Assembly: GCA_947037115.1 (NCBI GenBank)
Contig: CAMQTN010000013.1
Coordinates: 1-46,397 of the forward strand
Reading direction: 5' to 3'
Length of the DNA stretch: 46,397 bases
Source of the DNA: an uncultured Lachnospiraceae bacterium
GTDB taxonomy: Bacteria > Bacillota > Clostridia > Lachnospirales > Lachnospiraceae
The notes under the pieces were generated by a model that saw only the letters and a program-made list of their open reading frames with translations, made no database searches and had not been told where the DNA came from. Position numbers and translations under genes: made by a program. Shown piece by piece: positions 14,913-23,075 of the stretch; the first letter of the stretch is position 1; each line of letters starts with the position of its first letter.

Positions 14913-15800
14913 ATGATATTGTCGTGCAGTGTACAGACAAATATGCAGGGAGAAGAATTACGGGAACACGGAACCCGGCTGTTTCCGGTGGCATGTTATC
15001 TGGATCTGCTTCCTCATGATGATATTCCGTGGCATTGGCATAATGAACTGGAGATGGGGATTGTAGAAAAAGGATCTGCCGCCTTAAGCATCGGTTCAAC
15101 CCGGTATGAACTTTATGCCGGTGAAGCTTTTTTTATCAATAGTAACATACTGCATACGGTTGTCCCTCTTGATGAAAGCGTTTGTGAGATACATTCTGTC
15201 GTATGCCATCCACGGGCGGTCAGCGGCAGTACAGATAATATTATCTGGCAGAAATACTTAAAGCCTTTAATGGAAAACCAGGCCAGTCCCGGATTTCATT
15301 TTGTGCCGGATACTGCATGGCACAGACAGATTATGGACAGTCTTGCCGTATTGTGGCAGTCGGCAGAAGCGGAGGAATACGGCTTTGAACTGCATATCCG
15401 GAATGAATTATCCACAATTATATCACTGCTTTCGGAGCATCAGCCTGTTGTAAACAGAAAAACTTTTGGCAAGGCGCAGAGGGACAGTGCCAGAATTAAA
15501 GAAATGCTTACTTATATTCAGGCAAATTACAGCAGTGAGCTTACCGTGGAGGATATCGCTTCCGCCTGCGCTGTCAGCACCAGCGAGTGTATCCGCTGTT
15601 TTCGGGGCACAATCAACACGACGCCGATTGCTTATCTGAAATCTTATCGTCTTCAACAGGCGGCATTAAAGCTGCAGCTTGGTACTGATAAGATATCTGC
15701 GATTGCCGAAAGCTGTGGGTTTCAGGAAATGAGCTATTTTGCCAAATCGTTTAAAGAGATTTATGGATGCACGCCCTCAGAATACAGAATCGGAAAATAA
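14913..15800 (+). CDS. AraC-family regulator of the GH127 gene
   Basis: A 295-residue one-component regulator. The N-terminal AraC-binding-type cupin contains IPWHWHNELEMGIVEKGS near residues 38-55. The C-terminal helix-turn-helix pair has LTVEDIASACAVSTSECIRCF and ISAIAESCGFQEMSYFAKSFKE, with the usual CTPSEYR end. The start at 14913 has AGGAGGAG 8 nt upstream; the upstream in-frame start at 14862 overlaps a putative operator. GH127 follows 88 nt downstream on the same strand, so it probably controls GH127 in response to an arabinose- or xylose-type sugar. Confidence 0.9.
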   Translation: MILSCSVQTNMQGEELREHGTRLFPVACYLDLLPHDDIPWHWHNELEMGIVEKGSAALSIGSTRYELYAGEAFFINSNILHTVVPLDESVCEIHSVVCHPRAVSGSTDNIIWQKYLKPLMENQASPGFHFVPDTAWHRQIMDSLAVLWQSAEAEEYGFELHIRNELSTIISLLSEHQPVVNRKTFGKAQRDSARIKEMLTYIQANYSSELTVEDIASACAVSTSECIRCFRGTINTTPIAYLKSYRLQQAALKLQLGTDKISAIAESCGFQEMSYFAKSFKEIYGCTPSEYRIGK

Positions 15801-15888
15801 TACAAATATAGCCGAATATAATCTATTTTATATGGAAATTTATCAGAATATAATACATATAACAATATATGAAAAATGGAGGCGGCGT

Positions 15889-17826
15889 ATGGGCGATTTA
15901 AAACTTGTCAGGGATTTCACGGTAGAGGAAGGTTTTTTCGGAAGATATGAGAAACTGGTTAAGGATGTAGTCCTTCCTTATCAGGAGCGCGCTTTAAACG
16001 ATCAGATCGAAGGCGCAGAAAAGAGCCATTGCATTGAAAATTTCCGAATGGCGGCTAAAAAGCTTAAGACGGGGAGCTGTGACGGGGAGTTTTACGGCAT
16101 GGTGTTCCAGGACAGCGACGTGGCAAAGTGGCTGGAAGGAGCGGCTTACTCTCTGGCACAGAATCCTGACGAGGCGCTTGAAAAGCGCTGTGACGAGATT
16201 ATAGAGCTGATCGGTGAGGCACAGCAGAAGGACGGATATCTCAACACTTACTTTACCGTGAAGGAGCCGGAAAAACGGTGGACAAACCTTCACGAGGCAC
16301 ATGAGCTTTACTGCGCTGGACATATGATCGAGGCGGCGGTGGCCTACGCGGAGTGTACGGGCAAGGGAAGGCTTTTGGAAATCATGTGCGATATGGCCGA
16401 TCATATATACCGACATTTTATTGAGGAGGGCGCGGAAGGGTATCCCGGGCATCCTGAGATCGAACTTGCGTTGATGCGGTTGTATCGCAGCACGAAGGAA
16501 GAAAAATATAAAGAGCTTGCTTTGCACTTTATCAATGTGCGGGGCGCTGATCCGGATTATTATAAGAAGGAGATGGAGAAAAATCCCTGGCGTGTCTGGG
16601 GAAATAATCCTGACGATAAGGAGTATGCCCAGAATTATGCGCCGGTACGGCAGCAGGACAAGGCGGTGGGACATGCTGTCAGGGCAGTGTATCTTTACAC
16701 GGGAATGGCGGATGCGGCCATGGAGACGGGAGATAAAGAGCTTGCCAACGCCTGCAGGACTCTCTGGAACAATATCACGCAGCACAGAATGTATATCACA
16801 GGCGCGATCGGTTCCGCTTACGAAGGAGAGGCTTTCACAAAGGACGATCATCTGCCAAATGATACGGCTTACGCTGAGACCTGCGCTGCTATCGGTCTTA
16901 TCTTTTTCTCCAATAAGATGCTGTATCTTGCGCATGAGGGCAAGTACGCGGATGTGATGGAGCGGGCCCTGTATAATTGCGTACTGGCAGGTATGCAGTT
17001 GGATGGCACGAAGTTTTTCTATGTGAATCCGCTGGAAGTGCTTCCGGGCATTTCCGGAGAAGCGCAGACCCACAAACATGCGCTCCCTGTGAGACCCAAG
17101 TGGTTTGCCTGTGCCTGCTGTCCGCCCAATGTGGCAAGACTTTTGGGTTCTGTGGCGGAGTACGCCTGGCATGTGATACCGGGGACGCTGTTCTCCAATC
17201 TGTTTGTGGCGGGGACGCTTGATGTGAGCAGCCGTTTTGGCGGCAAAGTCATTTTGAAGACGGACTATCCTTATGATCACAAATTAGAGTACCGCTTTGT
17301 GCCGCAGGAGGGGAAGACGAGCATGGAGGTGCCTCTGGCGATCCGGATTCCCGCCTGGAGCAAAGATACGAAGATCTGTCTGAACGGAGAGAGTGCAGAC
17401 TGTGAGATCCGTGACGGATATGCTTATATGCGGGGAGAATACACGGCGGAGGATGTGATAACCGTAGAGTTTGATATGACGGTAAGGCGGGTGTATACCA
17501 GCAATCGTGTTTCCGCAAATACAGGAAAGACAGCATTGCAGAGAGGTCCGCTTATCTACTGCGCGGAAGGCGTGGACAATGACAATGGCATTCTTTCGCT
17601 CAGTTTAAAGAGGGATGGAGAGATAAAGGTCAGCGAATATCTGCCGGATGAGTTGTCTGGAATCAGAAAACTGTATGCGGAGGGCTATCGGGAGACGGTG
17701 AACGAGGAGCTTTACAGTTTTGACAGACAGAAGGCAGAACCTTGTCAGGTGACGCTGGTTCCTTATTATACCTGGGGAAACAGAGGGCTGAACCAGATGC
17801 GTGTTTGGATTCCGGAGAGGGATTAG
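15889..17826 (+). CDS. GH127 beta-L-arabinofuranosidase
   Basis: Predicted retaining glycosidase of the HypBA1 family (formerly DUF1680), 645 residues, with no signal peptide, so cytoplasmic. It removes beta-L-arabinofuranose from arabino-oligosaccharides or glycopeptides such as those of plant extensin. The zinc and catalytic residues are all present: E330 and C332 in AETCAAIG, and C410 and C411 in CACCPPNVAR, the last being the expected nucleophile. The N-terminal (alpha/alpha)6 barrel is followed by beta-sandwich domains. The ATG at 15889 has GGAGG 6 nt upstream. GH127 has also been linked to other arabinosides, so the exact substrate is uncertain. Confidence 0.92.
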   Translation: MGDLKLVRDFTVEEGFFGRYEKLVKDVVLPYQERALNDQIEGAEKSHCIENFRMAAKKLKTGSCDGEFYGMVFQDSDVAKWLEGAAYSLAQNPDEALEKRCDEIIELIGEAQQKDGYLNTYFTVKEPEKRWTNLHEAHELYCAGHMIEAAVAYAECTGKGRLLEIMCDMADHIYRHFIEEGAEGYPGHPEIELALMRLYRSTKEEKYKELALHFINVRGADPDYYKKEMEKNPWRVWGNNPDDKEYAQNYAPVRQQDKAVGHAVRAVYLYTGMADAAMETGDKELANACRTLWNNITQHRMYITGAIGSAYEGEAFTKDDHLPNDTAYAETCAAIGLIFFSNKMLYLAHEGKYADVMERALYNCVLAGMQLDGTKFFYVNPLEVLPGISGEAQTHKHALPVRPKWFACACCPPNVARLLGSVAEYAWHVIPGTLFSNLFVAGTLDVSSRFGGKVILKTDYPYDHKLEYRFVPQEGKTSMEVPLAIRIPAWSKDTKICLNGESADCEIRDGYAYMRGEYTAEDVITVEFDMTVRRVYTSNRVSANTGKTALQRGPLIYCAEGVDNDNGILSLSLKRDGEIKVSEYLPDELSGIRKLYAEGYRETVNEELYSFDRQKAEPCQVTLVPYYTWGNRGLNQMRVWIPERD

Positions 17827-18013
17827 TGTGAATGTGCCTGATATGGATTGGCAAAAAAATTGCCGCAAATAATCTATAAAAGGGAATTGTATCAAAATGG
17901 GTTTGCCATTATACTTAACTTAATATGGATGTCCGAACAGAGGCGGTGTGTCCATATGGATGTACCGCTTCTTTGTTATGTATGAAAAACGAAAACATGG
18001 AGGATATGATACT

Positions 18014-20251
18014 ATGCTGAAAAAAAAGGACTCGGATAACAATAAGAAAAGAGAAAAAGAGATCGAGCGGCTTGTAAAGAAACTGACCCTTGACGAAAAG
18101 ATCGCCATGATTCACGGAGCCTCCCTTTTTCGGTCCGGTGCCGTGGAGCGGCTGGGTATTCCTGCAATCGAAACTTCGGACGGACCCATGGGTGTGCGGG
18201 CGGAGTTTATGGATGACCGGTGGATCCTGGCGGGAAATCAGGATGATATGGTGTCCTACCTGCCGAGCAACAGCGCGCTCGCTTCCACATGGAATACGGA
18301 GCTTGCCCGTGATATGGGGCATGTACTGGGGGCAGAAGCCAGAGGACGGGGCAAGGATGTGATTCTGGCGCCCGGTATCAACATCAAGCGTGATCCTCTG
18401 TGCGGCAGGAATTTTGAGTATATGACTGAGGATCCGCGGCTCGCGGCGGCATTGGTGGTGCCTTTTGTGAAGGGTGTACAGGAAAACGATGTGGCAGCCT
18501 GTGTAAAGCATTTTGCGGCTAATGTGCAGGAGACGGATCGTTCGATGGTGGATGAGGAGATTGATGAACGGACTTTGTATGAGCTTTATCTGCCGGCTTT
18601 CAAGGCAGCAGTGCAGGAAGGTAAGGCCTATTCGATTATGGGCGCTTACAATAAGATAAACGGCTTCCACTGCTGTGAGAACAAGAGACTGCTGGATGGG
18701 ATTCTGCGGGAAGAATGGGGATTTGACGGCGTGGTGATCAGTGACTGGGGCGGCGTACATAGGACAAAAGAGGCGGCGGAGTGTTCTATGGATCTGGAAA
18801 TGTCAGTCTATCCTGATTTTGATGAGTATAAGCTGGCGAATCCTCTGAAGGAGTTGATACAGAAGGGTGAGATTTCTGTAGAGGCGGTGGATGCGAAGGT
18901 GAGAAATCTTCTGCGCCTGATGTACCGCCTGAAGATGCTCGGGCCGAAAAAGGAGTCCCGGAAGGCGGGCGCTTACAATGTGCCAGCGCATCGGGAGAGG
19001 ATTCTCAGGGCGGCACAGGAATCCATGATCCTGTTAAAAAATGAGAAACATACCCTGCCGCTTGACGCCAGAAAGATAAAAAAGCTCACGGTGATCGGTG
19101 CAAATGCCGCAAAGCTCCACTCAGACGGCGGCGGCAGTGCGGAGATCAAGGCGCTGTATGAAATCTGCCCGCTGGCGGGACTGAAAATGTATCTGGGCGG
19201 CAGCACAGAGGTAAAATATGTGGAAGGCTATTATGTGCCGGAGGAGCTTAAAGAGGCGGAAAACTGGCAGGCTACCAGTCTGGACGAGACAGAAGGTCTG
19301 GAGACAGGACAGGCTGTCAGGACAGACGAGGCGGGAGATCAGGAGAGAAACCGCAAAGGGGAGGAAGAGCGTCTTGCGAAGATAGAGAGAGAGAAGGCGG
19401 AGATTCACCAGAAAAATGAACAACTTTTCGCACAGGCCATCGAGGCTGCAAAAGATGCGGATGCCGTTATCTTCGTGGGCGGCATGAATCATGTGGTTGA
19501 ATGTGAGGGTTACGACCGCCCGGACATGAAGCTTCCCTATGAGCAGGATGTGTTAATAGAAGAACTGCTGAAAGTCAGAAAAGATGTGATATTGACCTTT
19601 GTGGGCGGTTCTCCCGTAGAGATGCCCTGGCGGGATCAGGCGCAGGCAATTCTGTGGAGTTATTATGCAGGTATGGAGACAGGGAACGCTTTTGCAAAGA
19701 TTATTTTCGGCGAGGTGAATCCTTCCGGAAAGCTGGCGGAGACTTTCCCGGTAAAATATGAGGACTGTGTGACGGCGAAAAACGGCCAGTTCGGCGTTTG
19801 GGGAAAAATTGCGATGGAGGAGGGCCTGTACTGTGGCTACCGCTATTATGACAGACAACGGATTGCGCCGGCATTCTGTTTTGGCCATGGATTATCCTAC
19901 ACAAATTTCGAGTATAGCAGTCTTACGTTAAAGGCGGAAAAAGGAAAGAATGTGAAGTTGACCTTTTCGGTCAAAAATACGGGTAAATGTGCGGGTGCAG
20001 AGACTGCACAGGTGTATATTGCACCGATTGCCGCGCAGGCAGACAGACCCGATAAGGAATTAAAGGCTTTTGCAAAGGTGGAGCTTGGTGCAGGACGCAC
20101 AAAGAAAGTCAGCCTGACTTTGAAACAGGAGGATTTTGCGTATTTTGACGAGCATCTGCACAAATTTATCGCGGATGAGGGCGACTATGAGATTCTGGTG
20201 GGCGCATCCTGTGAAGATATCCGGCTGCGGGGGATTGCGACATTGTCATAA
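18014..20251 (+). CDS. GH3 family glycosidase (beta-glucosidase/xylosidase type)
   Basis: A retaining exo-glycosidase of 745 residues without a signal peptide. The TIM-barrel domain carries RDPLCGRNFEYMTEDP near residues 127-142, KHFA near 167-170 and nucleophile D244 in VVISDWGGVH. The (alpha/beta)6 sandwich domain carries GYDRPDMKLP with acidic residues near the active site, and a fibronectin-III-like domain forms the last 100 residues. Between the start of the second domain and FVGGMNH is an unusually charged, Glu/Lys-rich stretch (about residues 415-475). Start: GGAGG at 17999-18003 precedes ATG 18014. Context (GH127, GH43, GH8) favours a role on plant oligosaccharides, but beta-glucosidase, xylosidase and arabinopyranosidase activities all occur in this family. 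Confidence 0.92.
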   Translation: MLKKKDSDNNKKREKEIERLVKKLTLDEKIAMIHGASLFRSGAVERLGIPAIETSDGPMGVRAEFMDDRWILAGNQDDMVSYLPSNSALASTWNTELARDMGHVLGAEARGRGKDVILAPGINIKRDPLCGRNFEYMTEDPRLAAALVVPFVKGVQENDVAACVKHFAANVQETDRSMVDEEIDERTLYELYLPAFKAAVQEGKAYSIMGAYNKINGFHCCENKRLLDGILREEWGFDGVVISDWGGVHRTKEAAECSMDLEMSVYPDFDEYKLANPLKELIQKGEISVEAVDAKVRNLLRLMYRLKMLGPKKESRKAGAYNVPAHRERILRAAQESMILLKNEKHTLPLDARKIKKLTVIGANAAKLHSDGGGSAEIKALYEICPLAGLKMYLGGSTEVKYVEGYYVPEELKEAENWQATSLDETEGLETGQAVRTDEAGDQERNRKGEEERLAKIEREKAEIHQKNEQLFAQAIEAAKDADAVIFVGGMNHVVECEGYDRPDMKLPYEQDVLIEELLKVRKDVILTFVGGSPVEMPWRDQAQAILWSYYAGMETGNAFAKIIFGEVNPSGKLAETFPVKYEDCVTAKNGQFGVWGKIAMEEGLYCGYRYYDRQRIAPAFCFGHGLSYTNFEYSSLTLKAEKGKNVKLTFSVKNTGKCAGAETAQVYIAPIAAQADRPDKELKAFAKVELGAGRTKKVSLTLKQEDFAYFDEHLHKFIADEGDYEILVGASCEDIRLRGIATLS

Positions 20252-20373
20252 TCTTCGATAAAATATGTGTGGAAAATTGCCGAATATTTTTTCAACCCGG
20301 CGTGCATGCTAAATGCAGGGCAGGTTTTGTCCTGAACAGAACTTGTCTGAAAATGCAGGAAAGGGATGAAAAA

Positions 20374-20610
20374 ATGGATTATAACACGCTGCCTGTCGGT
20401 CTTGGGCTGGCATTTGCAACCAACCGCACGGCCATGGACCGTTTTGCGGATATGACCGATGATGAGAAGAAGGAATTTGTGGAGAGGAGCCGGGGCGCGA
20501 TGTCCCAAAAGGAGATGGACAGTCTGGTGAACTCTCTCGCTGAGGATGAAGAACCGGATCTTCACCTCGAAAATATCAATCAGATTTTTAAAGGGCCCGG
20601 TATCGGATAA
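20374..20610 (+). CDS. Small conserved-looking protein of unknown function
   Basis: A 78-residue acidic cytoplasmic protein. AGGAAAGG upstream of ATG 20374 supports this start over the longer open frame from 20269. The sequence begins MDYNTLPVGLGLAFATNRTA and has helical segments with many Asp/Glu (TDDEKKEFVERSRGAMSQKE). It has no Cys, no membrane helix and no motif I recognise. It lies 43 nt upstream of the CCA-adding enzyme gene and is probably co-transcribed with it. Confidence 0.75.
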   Translation: MDYNTLPVGLGLAFATNRTAMDRFADMTDDEKKEFVERSRGAMSQKEMDSLVNSLAEDEEPDLHLENINQIFKGPGIG

Positions 20611-20653
20611 ACCGTGGCCGCTGCATCAGATTGTTTCAGTATGGAGGATACCT

Positions 20654-21979
20654 TTGAAGATACAGTTGCCCGATAAAGTGAGTAAAATCATAAATATTCT
20701 GGAAGAGGCGGGCTATGAGGCCTACGCGGTGGGCGGCTGTGTCCGGGATTCCATTCTGGGCAGAACGCCGGATGACTGGGATATTACCACCTCGGCAAAA
20801 CCGGAAGAGTGTAAGCGTCTCTTCCCAAGGACAGTGGACACGGGAATTAAGCATGGAACCGTGACGGTGCTCCTGGGAGGAGAAGGCTTTGAAGTGACTA
20901 CTTACCGCATTGACGGTGTTTATGAGGACGGCAGACATCCGAGTGAAGTAACCTTTACGGCGAATTTGAGAGAAGATTTGAGACGGCGTGATTTCACGAT
21001 CAATGCCATGGCCTACAATGAGCGGTGCGGTCTTGTCGATATTTATGGAGGTATGCAGGATATAGAAGATCGGGTGATCCGCTGTGTGGGGAACGCGCAG
21101 GAGCGCTTTGATGAGGACGCCCTGCGCATGCTGCGGGCGGTGCGGTTCTCCGCCCAGCTCGGTTACCGGATTGATGAGAATACCGGGAAAGCGGTCAAAG
21201 CTATGGCTCCTAACCTGCAGAAGATAAGCGCAGAGCGGATTCAGTCAGAGTTGGTAAAACTGGTGACTTCGCCGCATCCGGATTATCTGCGGACGGCCTA
21301 TGAGCTTGGTATTACGGCACAGATCCTGCCGGAATTTGATCTGTGTATGGAGACGCCCCAGAGACATAAGCACCACTGCTACGATGTGGGGGAACATATT
21401 CTGCACTCCATGTCTGGCGTGGGGCCGGATAAGGTACTGCGGCTGGGCATGCTTTTTCATGACATCGGCAAGCCTCAGACATTGACCGTCGATGCGGACG
21501 GGACGACTCATAATAAGAGACATCCGTATGAAGGGGAAAAGATTACCCGGAAAGTGATGCGGCGTTTAAAGTTTGACAATGATACTACCGACAAGGTGAC
21601 AAAACTGGTACTGTATCATGATTATGACATTGCCGCTACCGAGGCCGGGGTCAGGCGGGCCATGAACCGTATGGGGGAAGACATTTTTGCCATGATTTTC
21701 CCAGTGCGGCGGGCGGATATCGGAGCCCAGAGCGATTATATGCGGGAGGAAAAGCTACGGAAGGTAGCTTACATAGAAGAGATATATCAGGAGATTCTAA
21801 ACCGTAAGGACGCGGTCACTTTAAAAGATCTGGCGATTTCGGGAAGTGATCTGATTGCAGAGGGGATGGCCCCCGGCAGGCAGATCGGTGAAACCCTCGC
21901 CGCGCTTTTGGACAAGGTGTTGGATGATCCTGACCTTAACAGGAAAGAGATTCTTCTCAAGTTATCCAAAGAATTGTAA
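20654..21979 (+). CDS. cca: CCA-adding tRNA nucleotidyltransferase with HD domain
   Basis: Adds or repairs the 3' CCA end of tRNAs. The chosen start is TTG 20654, with GGAGG 6 nt upstream (20643-20647), giving 441 residues and the proper N-terminus; the longer frame from 20546 would overlap the preceding gene. The class II polymerase-beta head domain has VGGCVRDSILGR and the metal-binding DDWDIT. The RRDFTINAMAY motif, which binds nucleotides, follows. The HD domain (HHCYDVGEHI, FHDIGKP) is in the C-terminal half. Since the tRNA-Pro gene in this window encodes no CCA, the enzyme is needed for its maturation. Confidence 0.95.
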   Translation: MKIQLPDKVSKIINILEEAGYEAYAVGGCVRDSILGRTPDDWDITTSAKPEECKRLFPRTVDTGIKHGTVTVLLGGEGFEVTTYRIDGVYEDGRHPSEVTFTANLREDLRRRDFTINAMAYNERCGLVDIYGGMQDIEDRVIRCVGNAQERFDEDALRMLRAVRFSAQLGYRIDENTGKAVKAMAPNLQKISAERIQSELVKLVTSPHPDYLRTAYELGITAQILPEFDLCMETPQRHKHHCYDVGEHILHSMSGVGPDKVLRLGMLFHDIGKPQTLTVDADGTTHNKRHPYEGEKITRKVMRRLKFDNDTTDKVTKLVLYHDYDIAATEAGVRRAMNRMGEDIFAMIFPVRRADIGAQSDYMREEKLRKVAYIEEIYQEILNRKDAVTLKDLAISGSDLIAEGMAPGRQIGETLAALLDKVLDDPDLNRKEILLKLSKEL

Positions 21980-22037
21980 TGAAAAGCCCCTGTTGTTCAT
22001 AAGATGTAACAGTCAGAGCCAGGCAGGGGGTATTTTC

Positions 22038-23024
22038 GTGAATGACAGAGCAGTCAGTTTATTAGAGCATTATGAAATAGAGGTGCGCCGCACCTGGAAG
22101 GGCCGTGGGGCGATTCTTTGTGAATCGGACCGGGGTCTGCTCATCATGAAAGAATACGGAGGCCCGGCGGAGAAGGTCGGATTCCAGGAATATCTGCTTA
22201 ACCATATTCGGGAGAGTGGAGTCGTCTGCGCGGAGACACTTCTGCGGACGAAGGAGGATGAGCTGATTGTCCGTGATCAGGACAGGACGGCCTATATTGT
22301 AAAAACTTACTGTGAGGGCAGGGAGTGCGATCATCGAAACGCTCAGGAGTGCCGTCAGGCGGTGGAGACGCTTGCGCTTCTTCATGGCGTCTGCGATCTC
22401 TCAGGCAGCGAAATTCTGAAGGAGCAGCCTGTTTTTCAGGTGGAGAAAGAGTATGAAAAACATAACCGCGAACTGAAAAAGGTGAGGAAGTTTCTGCGGG
22501 AAAAGAGTCAAAAAACCGATTTTGAGATCTATTTAATGAAACATTATGATTATTTTCTGGATATTGCCTTGCAAATTACGAGGGAATTGAGTTATTATGC
22601 CTATGGGGAGGATTCTTCTGAACTTTCAGTCGTATGCCATGGCGATTACCAATATCATAATATTATACAGACAGAAAAGGGCAGTATGCTCGTCAACTTT
22701 GAAAAGTGTATCAGGGATTATCCTGTCAGGGACCTGTATCTGTTTATGCGTAAGCTCCTGGAAAAAAATAACTGGTCGCAGACACTTGGAGATCTGCTCC
22801 TTGGGGGGTATAATGGAGTAAGGCCTATGAGCGACGGGGATTACCGGCAGCTGTATTTTCGTTTTGCATACCCGGAGAAGTTCTGGAAGATCGTGAACTT
22901 TTATTATAATAGCGGTAAAGCCTGGATACCCGGGCGGAATATGGAAAAGATAGAGAAATTGTTTGCACAGGAGAGAGAAAAACAGCTCTTTTTGAAAAGT
23001 GCGTTTCCATCCTGTGTTGTGTAA
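22038..23024 (+). CDS. CotS-family spore coat protein / kinase-fold protein
   Basis: A 328-residue protein of the CotS/YsxE group, which share the aminoglycoside-phosphotransferase fold. Seen: ALLHGVCDLSG, the catalytic-loop-like CHGDYQYHNII near residues 198-208, and NFEKCIRDYPVRDLYLFMRK, which corresponds to the metal-binding loop (Glu in place of the usual Asp). The start is GTG 22038 with AGGGGG 7 nt upstream. A CCCCTG at 21987-21992 can pair with that ribosome site (22024-22029), which might dampen translation. In Bacillus CotS is a coat protein deposited on the spore; substrate and enzymatic activity are unknown. Confidence 0.85.
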   Translation: MNDRAVSLLEHYEIEVRRTWKGRGAILCESDRGLLIMKEYGGPAEKVGFQEYLLNHIRESGVVCAETLLRTKEDELIVRDQDRTAYIVKTYCEGRECDHRNAQECRQAVETLALLHGVCDLSGSEILKEQPVFQVEKEYEKHNRELKKVRKFLREKSQKTDFEIYLMKHYDYFLDIALQITRELSYYAYGEDSSELSVVCHGDYQYHNIIQTEKGSMLVNFEKCIRDYPVRDLYLFMRKLLEKNNWSQTLGDLLLGGYNGVRPMSDGDYRQLYFRFAYPEKFWKIVNFYYNSGKAWIPGRNMEKIEKLFAQEREKQLFLKSAFPSCVV

Positions 23025-23075
23025 AGGGTTTTAAGTGGAGAGTGTGGAAAATCACATCTTCGGAATGGAGAAAAG

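Noticed and set aside
15994..17280. Long open frame (428 codons) on the minus strand
   Set aside because: It lies wholly opposite the GH127 gene, whose catalytic motifs are clear; it lacks a ribosome site and recognisable domains.
17915..18760. Open frame of 281 codons on the minus strand
   Set aside because: Antisense to the GH3 gene and its leader; no ribosome site, composition rich in His, Ser and Arg typical of a shadow frame.
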